Positions 45,673 through 55,900 of a stretch of 64,000 nucleotides of DNA are shown here, piece by piece. Below the pieces are notes generated by a model. That model worked only from the letters and a program-made list of their open reading frames with translations, searched no databases and was not told the origin of the DNA. The position numbers and the translations under genes are program-made. Each line of letters begins with the position of its first letter. Within the stretch, counting starts at the first letter, position 1. Source of the DNA: Enoplolaimus lenunculus (Eukaryota > Nematoda > Enoplea > Enoplida > Thoracostomopsidae); NCBI GenBank assembly GCA_030248215.1, contig JASANG010000229.1, forward strand, positions 1 through 64,000, written 5' to 3'.

Positions 45673-46200
45673 TCAAAAGCGCTTTAGATTATCTGGGTTC
45701 CATCGCCTTTTACTAAAATATAGTGAAGTGTTTCATGTAGTATATATAAATATTTTTTGAGAATAATTAAAGGACTAATAATGTAATCGAATTAAATCAT
45801 TTCAGATTTTCTCACCGATCAAGGGAATTTTGAAGTAAAAAATTTACAGCTAGAATAAACATGACAACAGTTTCAGAATGGGTAGGAGTCATTGCCGCAG
45901 ATATACAAGCGTAAATGTAAACAGAGCTGCAGATAATGTTGTTAGGTTTAGGTAATTTTACTTTTCTGCACCCATATACAACTTTTCAGCATTCTTGGAC
46001 AAATTTTCGCAATGACAATTTGAAAATTATAGGCTCAAACATAAAAAAGTAACTGAGTTACAAACCATTTCAAAATTTTGAAAAACCTCACCAAAACTGT
46101 GGAACCCTCCGGCCAAAATTCGATTTAAGCTCGTGCTCAAGTTTCTGGTCAAAAGAAAGGCATATCTTGGGGTTGCGCTCTGAAACTTGACCTCATACAT
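45673..46200 (-). CDS. Possible 60 aa protein (three short exons)
   Basis: ATG at 46198-46200 sits in a perfect GCCACC context. Exons 46092-46200, 45816-45849 and 45673-45712 have good splice sites (gtgagg; tttattctag and gtgaga; tatattttag) and consistent phases (1, then 2). The product starts MYEVKFQSATPRYAF, has SLNRILAGGFHSFG at the first junction and ends RKRRWNPDNLKRF before TGA. The Arg-containing N-terminus free of acidic residues after residue 3 could be a mitochondrial targeting segment; this is a guess. The exons could also be 5' exons of the gene ending at 44351, but phases do not join directly. No family recognised. Confidence 0.35.
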
Positions 46201-47096
46201 GGTGGCTTTTATACTTCAAAGTTTTACAATCTATAAAATCATTTGAAATATATGTGCGAAATTTCTGAACATTGTTTTTATATAGTTATCAATCGAAAAC
46301 AAAACTTTATAGCAATAAATTTTCGCCATAAAGTAAGATGGGCAGTGTATTGTCTTTTTTCAACGAGCCAGCAAGTGTTGACACTTTATGGTCAATTATC
46401 GTTACATTCAAAATTTGAATTTATTTTACAGCGTTCACTTATAACGCGTTTAAGTCAGTCATAAAAATGCCGCGTGTGCTACTATAGACTTATTGAAAAA
46501 TAAACCAGCTGAAGGGTACATTTAACATTGTGAAAGAAGAAAGGTCTGTTTCGAATCGCTTTCCACAGAACGATGCTGAAATTTTAATATTTCATGAACA
46601 GTGTTGCAAAATTATAAAAGCCAATGTGGTCAAAAGCAAAGTGCGGATGTATTTGCAGTGATTTTAATAGTCCTAAATGTTGTACATTATGGTCATACGC
46701 ACCGGCTGGTGGGCACCGCAGACAGTTGCGCAGTATTACCAGCTGAATGATTTTACCTTTTGAATTTTCATGGCGAGTTACATTGCATCATACCCTTGAC
46801 ATTGTATAACATTTATATTTTATTGCGCTAAAATCGAAAAAAGCATATAAAAACCATTTATTAATAGTAATCACACCAGCAAGAGGGTGATATCAACTTC
46901 GAGAAAGCCTTGACGTAAACAGACCGTAGGTATAAATTCGTTAAACTGATTTTATTACACAATAAAACTGTGACAGTAAAGTGTCGGCGTTCTAAAGGAC
47001 TATATACAAAAATAGATAATAAGTTAATTTCAATTATTCATAACTAAAACAAGCACTGTGAGAATCATTGTAATCATCGCTTTTACGGGTTGCATG

Positions 47097-47413
47097 CAGG
47101 GTGTAAACGGGCAGTAAAATAATGGAAACGGAGACAAAAACGGAGAACGGATATTGAAGTATAAAAAGTTTCAGATACTTTATTTTTCTGTGAACACAGT
47201 ATAACAGTGAGCAAATATTCACCGGGCTTTGTAAAATTTTAAACAAAAAATAGTTGAATGGAGTTTGTAATTGTTATTTCAATTCGAATAATTGCGGCAT
47301 ACCTGTAATGAAAAATTGCCAAATAGATACGTGATTTTATTTCAAATTATGAAGGTAAAAATATAACAATATCCGTTTTTATATAACGGAAACGGATATC
47401 CAGTTACACCCTG
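47097..47413. mobile_element. hAT-like MITE with perfect 8 bp target duplication
   Basis: 317 bp, ends CAGGGTGTAAACGGGCAG and GATATCCAGTTACACCCTG, flanked on both sides by GTTGCATG (47089-47096 and 47414-47421). It defines the boundaries of the CAGGGTGTAA family, whose other copies are at 10112-10501 and about 60500-61834. Confidence 0.9.
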
Positions 47414-50400
47414 GTTGCATGCTAAACAGTTTTTGCGTTTTGCAGACGTATAAATATTAATAATATACAAGCATTTTGGTCGTATACCAAACGTTCAGTT
47501 TCAAAGATGTAGCCGTAGCCCTGCATTGTTTATTAAAACGAAAAGCAATAAATCAAGTTCAGCTTTTCGGAAGACTTTCATAATGGCGAAACCGTATGAT
47601 TTCATTAGCGGGTGGAGAAGATCCAAGTTTAACCAGGCCCACCCTCAACTTAACTACAAAATCACTCAATATCCTGTACGAGCACTACGAAAGTTTTGCC
47701 TATAAATTGTTCTGAACCGTATAACAGTTGCACCATTGGTCGTTTCAACATCACATAAAGAAAATATCACGAACGAAGCGAGCGACAGGCTAACCACTGG
47801 GTTTGCATAAATTCCATTGTGACAGTTTAGCATTTAGTGAATTGATTTGATGGAATACGTAAAACTATATACCTGGGCAATCAGCCGACACAGAAACGGT
47901 AGAACAAAGAGAGACAGTTCACAAGCGCTTTTTGTGATACTTTTGCAGGATGAAATAGAATTAAGTCAGATGTACATAATGGGTCGTCTGTAGTGTTTTT
48001 CAGTTTATGTCTAAGAGTTGAAAATGGTTCGAATTTTTACTTTAAATTCCCATCTGCCGAGAAATGCATTCTTTAATCATTTCGCCCTTAAAGTCACGTT
48101 TGTTTCCGTGATTGAATTGCTTAATGGAAATCGAAAAATGGCACATTTTTTGGCTCATGTAAAGATCAAGGGCGGAACGTTTTTCTGCGGAATTGCAATA
48201 GAAGTAAGCTTTAGATTTAGATCAAATATGTTTAGGCTTTTAGGCTTAGTCTATTATGAAAAACGTTAATAGTACTGTTACGGCCCTGCTCTAATGCATT
48301 AGTCCACTTTTGTATAAAAAATCTTTAGTCGAACGAAATATTTATCGTTTTGAAAGCGGAACGGCATAACTTTAAAACATCCTATAATCCATGTAAAATT
48401 GAAAACCATATAGTTGTTGCACATTATACTAAAGGCTTACCAAAGCCCTACCTATGCGCACCGAATAGATGAAAAAACTGTATACTCAAAATTAGTATAC
48501 GATTAAATTGCCAGTATAAAATCAACTTTCAATACCTAATCGTGAGCGTTCACTGTCAATAGCGGTTTTGGCTCGATTCAGCGTGTGATAATTTTGATTT
48601 TTTGGTTCAACCAATTTGCTTCGAAATAAAACGTCTAGTTTTAGCAGGCGGTTTATGGCGTTTGAGCTTTTATATTCGTTGCTATATGCTACGCAGCCAC
48701 GTAACGATTGATAAAATGGGAATCACGGTATATCTATGGGGCATCAGAAATTCGTATAACAGAAATATTTTAATGTTGTGGAAAAAATTTTCTTTTCGGT
48801 TTAGATGGGCGAAGATAATCATAGGGTAGGGAGGTGAGCCCAAGCCCACCCCCGTCCAGTAGTTGCCACCCTAATGATGGCGTCTGAAAGTGTCCAGGTT
48901 TCAATTATATGCGGTCTGAAAGGTTTCAGGAAACATGATTTGCTGCCAAAATGCCCACTTTACAGGTTTACGTAAAGCTGGGTTTCGTTCGCTAAAAGTG
49001 TATTTTAAAAGTGAGTAAAAAACCAAAAACGAACAAGGTTCGAAAACAAATATCCAGTTTCAAGTTATTGCAATTAATGTAGCGTAAAGCGCACGAGCAG
49101 GAAGCAACCAAAGGTGAATTGAAATTAGGTGGTTTATAATGTTCCATTTGCTTATTTCAGCACATATATTTTAGCCCATGTTACTTTAAGGGACGTCCAG
49201 GTTTCTATTTCGTCCCATGTTACTTTAAGGGGCGTCCAGGTTTCTGGTGGGTCTATAAAAGAGTAGGTTTAGATTCTAGATTACATTTTTTGCTTAGGCT
49301 TAGTCTTAGGAATACGCTTAATCTACTGTTACGCCCGTTAAAGTAAATAACATTGGCCTATATTTTTTGTAAAGTGTAGTCAAAAATATTGGCTTTATGC
49401 TCTCGGCTTCTTATATCCGGTCAACAGACAAAACTCTAATGTCATATGACATTTGCTTACAAGCCACCGCTCTCAAATAATCAATGTGTACAAGGGTCGG
49501 TATGTCATGTGATACTGTGGGACATTTATACGAATATCATATGATATTCCAAAATTTCAACGAATATCATATGATATTCAGCGGGACTGTGTAATCATTG
49601 GGTTTTGATAAATGAAAGGAAAGTCAGACGGCGGAGGTACAGATGTGCTTTAAATTCCAAATACATACCTGCAAATCGTTCCGACGCAAAATCGCTTAGA
49701 ACCACAGCTTCATAATTCAAAAATTCAAATTTCACATTATAATATCATATGATATTCAACAGGACAATTTGGGTTGGTTACCTAAAGCATGCAGACTTTT
49801 GAAAATATATCATATGATATTCGCAGACAATACCTCGAATATCATATAACATTGAAGAAGAAAAGTTGACCTACACTTGATAATAGCAGACAAATACGAA
49901 TTTTTGAATACGATATGCGGTTTACAAGCAGACAAAATGTTACCCAATATTCTATAATAGGACAACACGTGTCCCAAGCTGCTCCTGTTATAACGTTAAC
50001 CCGCATCATTTATTTAGCAACTATGGTAACTAGTAACCCATAGTTGCACACTTGCGAAACTGTCGTGACAAGCAAGTCTAAGCCTAAGTTTCGAAAATTG
50101 AAGGACAGCTTAAAACCAGAGCATGCTATAGCAATAGAACGACGAAATTTAATGTGATGTGATGAGGTAGTTTTTCAACAAACGTTCAGTTAGTTATGCG
50201 TGACACAAAAATTCGGTATACGTTTCGCATTATAAACACATTTGCAGTGAGTATCGCTGTTACCACCACCTTCCCTTTGGGGATGCGCTCCAAGCACCAA
50301 GTGAATGACGTGCTATACTTTACCAAGCCATATGACCCCTTCCGAATGTCATAATTCTTTCATGCCATATTTTATTCCCTGCTATGCTTACCGCTGACAC

Positions 50401-52971
50401 ATTCCACTATGCGTTATTGGAATTCTAGCTTGAAAATCTGGTATTTTTCATTATCCGTTCCGGTATTAAACACGGTTTTTTTAATAGCAAATTCCACCTC
50501 CAGTAAAAATTATTCGTTTCCGCCGTGGAAATACAGTGCAATTTCGCTATTTCTATTTTGCATAAATAACCAAAGTTAAATAATTTGTTTATTTATAAAT
50601 TCTCTGTATCATAGAACAACACATGTCCAAACAATGTTTTATCTTACTAATTTGGTTGATTTGTATATCTATGTATAGAAAATAAAAAGCGCTGCAACGC
50701 TGCCCAAAATACGTATGTGTGGCGTTCCAGCTTTAAAATATAGATTAGTTACCCAAGCTTGAACTAAAAATTAAAAGGTATAAATGCATCAAACGATACA
50801 ACTTTGAACAACTGAAGAACATCACTGCCGAAATCGCCGCTTCCCAGGGCAAAAATGGTACGGAAATCATGGCCGATGGTCTATTTTCTGCCGGAGTTAG
50901 AGCTGAAAGCATGCCTCAAGTTGTACACTTTAAACTAGTGGCCAACATTTTTATACTCCAAAACGGCCTTTGCATTTCGCTTCTCGGTCGTTTCGCTCTT
51001 GCGTTTCTCATCCTTCATAGGGTTTTAAAAAAACCCCGCTAGCACATAAATGTCAAGACTTATCGTTGGTTACGCTTGCTCACAAGCTCTTTTACCTGAC
51101 GTTGTACTTTCTCCAAAATTGCCGAGTTTCATATGGAAGTTTCCACTCTTATAAAATATGTGTCTTTTAGCTGTGTAGGCACGTTTGAAAACAAAACATT
51201 AAATGTTTCATGCTTCCTTTGAAGATTAAAATTTTAGGCCGGTTTCACCTTTCGGTTCAGCAGTTAGTGCCGTAGATACCGCTCACTAGCCTTCGTTAGA
51301 GGGGTGTGGGCATGTGGGTGCTGCGGCAACGTTTATCCATCATGCAATTTTCTGATTCTTCATTTTCGACCTTTCTTTCGCTATTAGGTTACCCTCGCGA
51401 ATATACTCAGGTTTTCGATACGATGCTGCGTCCCTGGTTGATTCCTTACAAGACGACCCCAATTCGTAATTGGGGAGCGCTTGGATATCGTATAAGGGTT
51501 CGTACCTACGGTTCGTCGCTCTTCTTTAATGTTGTCATTTCCGGAAGAGCGGCGTTGGGTTTGAAGTGCTCGCTGACACTGTTTGCATAATAGTGTTTTA
51601 ATGCACAACCGAGTTTTCAAATTGTCCGAGATACAAACAAATCAATGAAATGCTCAACTTTTATAAAATACCATAGTTTTCACTGTACAAAACCGGAAAT
51701 CGTATCATATGTGTTATCCGGATTTCCATCGGATATCCGAAATTCTGTTGTGTAAAAATTTTTTGGAATAATTTTCGCATTGTTTCACCACTTCGGCGTA
51801 TATTGCTTGTAAAATTTAGAGCTGTTTATCTTTGGTGTCTGTTTTCCAATCAATTTAGAGCTCCATTTTCCAATCATACTGCAAGAAAACTTTACATATT
51901 CAGTAGTATATTGTAAAAATCTTTTACAGGGAAAATTTTAAAGTGGGGCCTTAGCATTTTATCACAAAAACATTTTTGACAAGGGGCGTAGTTTAGACTT
52001 TTCACTAAACCGTAATAGAGTAGGCTTAGAACTGGCTTAAAATTCGTTTTAGAAATCTGTTTATTACGCTAGGAAGCTAAAATTTAGGAATATGTTTTGG
52101 TTGTTAAATCGCTAAAAGTACTAATATTGGGCCAAATCTTCAGGACCGTTTGGATGGTTGTCCGCACTATCTATGATTTGTATATACATATACACATTAT
52201 AATTCTAATATTATATATATAATATATATATGTATGTATGTATATATGTAATTGTTGGCGAAATGTTAAGTCGGATTTTGAAAATTTTTTACACATGTGG
52301 AGCTTCTCACAACCTCTCTTTATCAATCAGTGTTAAAATTTGGATTTTTAGAAAAATTTGATTTTTTTGGTCCCGTTTGGTTTAACTTTACATTTGTTTT
52401 CGACTGTAAGTATTTGTTAAGCGCAGAAAGTAGATTGTAAATGCTTTATCGTGGTTTGTACGCCCACGGCACTTCAAACTCCTGTATTTAACATATTATT
52501 ATACCTGACTGAAGCATATAGGTATTTTTTTAATAAAAAAGTATACAAGTTATAAACTAAAAATATTAAATATAGCTTAATACGAGCATATTAAAGCTCG
52601 CCCAGCACTGCGTTACAAATTAGCCTGAAAGCTTTTAGGGGGAGAAATAATTATAGGAGAAATTAGCTTAACCGTTGCGGAAGTACTGGCCTGTTATACA
52701 ATGGGTAAGGCAGCGAACGCTTAAAACAGTATTTGTGGCTGCTGAGGCTGCCGTCATTAAACTGGCAATCAATGATGCAAAATTTAAAAAACAGTAAATT
52801 TACAGAAATAACAAATTTTATACAGTCGTTTAAGCAGATGAAACAGTTTGTTGATAAAAAAAATTTAAAACCAGACGCAATTTTTTAGTATTAGTCGCAA
52901 AATATTTTTTAGTTTATGGATTGCGGCATTCGAGACCCTACAAACAATGCCTTTTGGCCACGCCTTTATGC
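47414..52971. other. Gene-poor stretch
   Basis: No gene identified. Contents: CCTAAG/CTTAGG-rich element fragments at about 48150-48300 and 49190-49335, a cluster of palindromes at 49439-49852, an (AT)n/(GTAT)n tract near 52200-52245 and two open stretches (50742-51043 and 51306-51590) without recognisable motifs or partner exons. Confidence 0.5.
49439..49852. repeat. Cluster of six related palindromes
   Basis: GAATATCATATGATATTC occurs perfectly at 49532-49549 and 49562-49579, AATATCATATGATATT at 49741-49756, ATATCATATGATAT near 49807-49820, a decayed copy at 49835-49852, and the variant palindrome AATGTCATATGACATT at about 49439-49454. All share the CATATG centre. Confidence 0.85.
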
Positions 52972-55900
52972 TCAAAGTTGATCTAAAATTTGCTTCCATT
53001 TCGGTCGACGCATTTCGTCCAGCGTTTGCTCGTGTGCGGCACTGGATTCAGCGCACAATTTTCGGTTACAAACGCGAAATTGTTCCAGTTTAGCAACGGT
53101 AATTTCGTTCAAAGCCGGAGCAGCTGTAAATGAAATAAAGGCTGTTATTCACTTTTCCCCCACATTTACGCTTAGGCTTGGGCTTACGAAAAAGTTTGCT
53201 CGTTTAAGCATAAAAAATAAACCAAAGCCTGCTCTAGAGCGTTGCTTAAGCCTAGGCTTAAGTCTAAGCCAAAAATATGGGGGTTGTGAAGAAGAGTCGA
53301 ACAAAATGTGATATAGTTTGAATGTGCTGAAAATACATCAAACCATTCGATTTATAACCAGGGACACGTGTTAAAGGAGTTGAAAAAGGTATATAATACA
53401 TACCCAGAAATTCGAAGATAATGAATAGAGAAAATAATAACCATTGTTGCAGTTCCCATAAAAGTCATACTTTGGCGACTCTGCTGGAAATTTTTTAAAA
53501 TTCACAATTTGGACATAATTTTAACTGCATGTGGCTCACCACCGACACCAGGTCCGGCAAAATGTGACATCTCGGATGGATATTTTTCACCCCCAGTCGC
53601 TCCCTGTAAAGTCACTGGTAGTTTAGGTATGACGTAAGCCAATAGCTAAACGATTATGTAACATCAATACACTGGAAAAGTACATAGACAAGTTTTTTCT
53701 TGCAAAAGAAAAAAATAAGGCTGGATAAAGAGACTGGTCGCGGGTAAAGTAATTGAACGCCGATATACCATCTAAAATATAAAATTACCGCAGGTAGAAC
53801 GCGGACACGGTAAAAAAATCATTACCCACTTACATCTCTGACCACAAAAAGGTTCAACCAAATATGATTCCGAACAAAAATAACAATGGTAACGTATTAC
53901 CAATGTCCCCTAAAATTTTCGTTGTAGATTCCAGCAATAAATGCTGTACGTGCTAGTTGACATATCAATTAATCTTACTCTCTAATATTTGAAAGTCAAG
54001 CTTAATTCGAGCTAATAGCACGTTTTGGCGTTGAACCAGTGTTTCAATTGAATCATTTGCAGACACACGCAAATATTGACGCAGTAATTGTTGACAGTGA
54101 TTATGTTGTTCAATGGTTTCTGACATGGGTACTTGTAGATGCTTCTAAAATGTTAACAGCTACGCAGAGAAGGTTTAATCTAAACGCATTTTAATCATAA
54201 ACATATATACAGATAATTCAACATTTTGTTTAATTAAAAACTATTTTACTTTCTCTTAAACTTTAATCAGTGTTATTTTACATTATATCAGGTTAACGTA
54301 TAAGTCTTGTATACACTAGAAACTTTGGTAAAGTAAAAAATTAACAGATTAAAACTTGGGTACCTGGTTACTGATGTTGGTTCAATTCTAATTGATAACA
54401 AATATAAAATCAAAAATAAATATAAACAGGACACGAGCACCCGTTGCATAGTTGGCCCATGCATAGAACAGGGCCGGAAAAGTAGTATAAGTATATTCAC
54501 AAGCCTAAGCCTAAGCCTAAAGCCAAAGACTATTAGCAAAAAGTAATCGTAAAGCTTAAACTGCCTCTATTACAGCCTCACGGTAAAACAATCCGGCCCT
54601 GTTCTATACATGGGCCGTATAGTTTATCTCGATAAATCGTTCGTTTCGGATTCAGATATTTCCCAAGGTTGCGATATAAAACAGTGGAAAAGTAAGCGAG
54701 AGAGTAGCAAAAAGCAATTTTAGTACTAAATCATAATACAAAATCTTGTTTTTTGATTCATATACGGCAAAATTTGGAAACTTTTACAAAAAAGCATTTT
54801 GTGTATTTTTTACAGGGTTGGTACCAGAACCCAAACTTTGAACCCGCGAGCCGAAGTAATTTGGAACAGTGCGTGACCTGTTTTTGAAATGTAGGGTTAC
54901 GTTCTGCAAAAATTTCGAAGGAGAGGTTCTTGAGTTTCTAAACCGTCATCATTTGCATCTATACGGATGAAACACTTTTTAAGTCCACTGTACTAGCAAG
55001 CGAGCTCGTTGGTTATCTAGAATCTTGAACTGCAGGCGTTTCTGCTGCTACTTCACGAAATCCGTTAATTACTGGCGTGAAAAACAGGGCTATTCCTGTT
55101 GTTATCCAAATCCGTTAGACCCGCGCTTGGCATACAAGCCAGTACTGGCGAATCTGAGCGACATTTATTGAAGGTGGCAACGTAGTAACCGGCACTCGCA
55201 GCCTTTTGCATCTGTCTGTCGTTGGAGCTCTTGTGGTTCTAAAGGAAGCTGTATATGGTTTGTTTTACGCTATGTTTTCTGCTCTAAGCCAAAATAAAAT
55301 TTGCGGGTCCGGGCCCATGCGGGGCGAGCCCGGCCCGAGTGAGATGAGCCCGAGCCGAGCTCGTGCCCTAAAAAATCGGACCGGCTTCAACCCTGGTATT
55401 TTACGTGCTGGGGTTAGATTTAGAGAAGACAAACCCGACAGTAAAATTTAGCAAAAGGTTTTAAGTATTAAAGTTGGTTATTCGCCTTTCTGAACACATG
55501 AGAACTGAAAGTTTCATATATCGCTTTCTACTATACCCACTAACGTCAATGAAATCTTCTTTCCGCTTGTCAATGATACTTTGAAGCTGTTCGCGAGTTT
55601 CATCACTGAGCGGTGTTCTTTTCAAAGGATTTAGTTGCCGCCGTTTAAATGGTTGCTCGCTCAACCAAGAACGTACCTAAACTGTCATAAGTAAGCTTAA
55701 TCTTTAAACCATTTTTGATTTAGGCTTAGGGTTGGGCGTAGGTTTAGTTATAGGCTTGTCATTTTATGTCAAGGTTAAGGCTTAAGCTTATGCTTAGGAA
55801 TATGCTTATATACTAGTGTTACGAGAATGAGCTATATTTGGAGAAGAATTTTATGCATTGCATTAAAATGGTGCCAAAACACTTATCGCATTTTGAAAAC

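Noticed and set aside
50742-51043. 100-codon open stretch without an early ATG
   Set aside because: No family, acceptor ambiguous, no neighbouring exon in phase.
51306-51590. 94-codon open frame, GC-richer than its neighbours (LSLLGYPREYTQ)
   Set aside because: No recognised motif, no splice partner, start codon not ATG-supported by context; could be a relic but not claimed.
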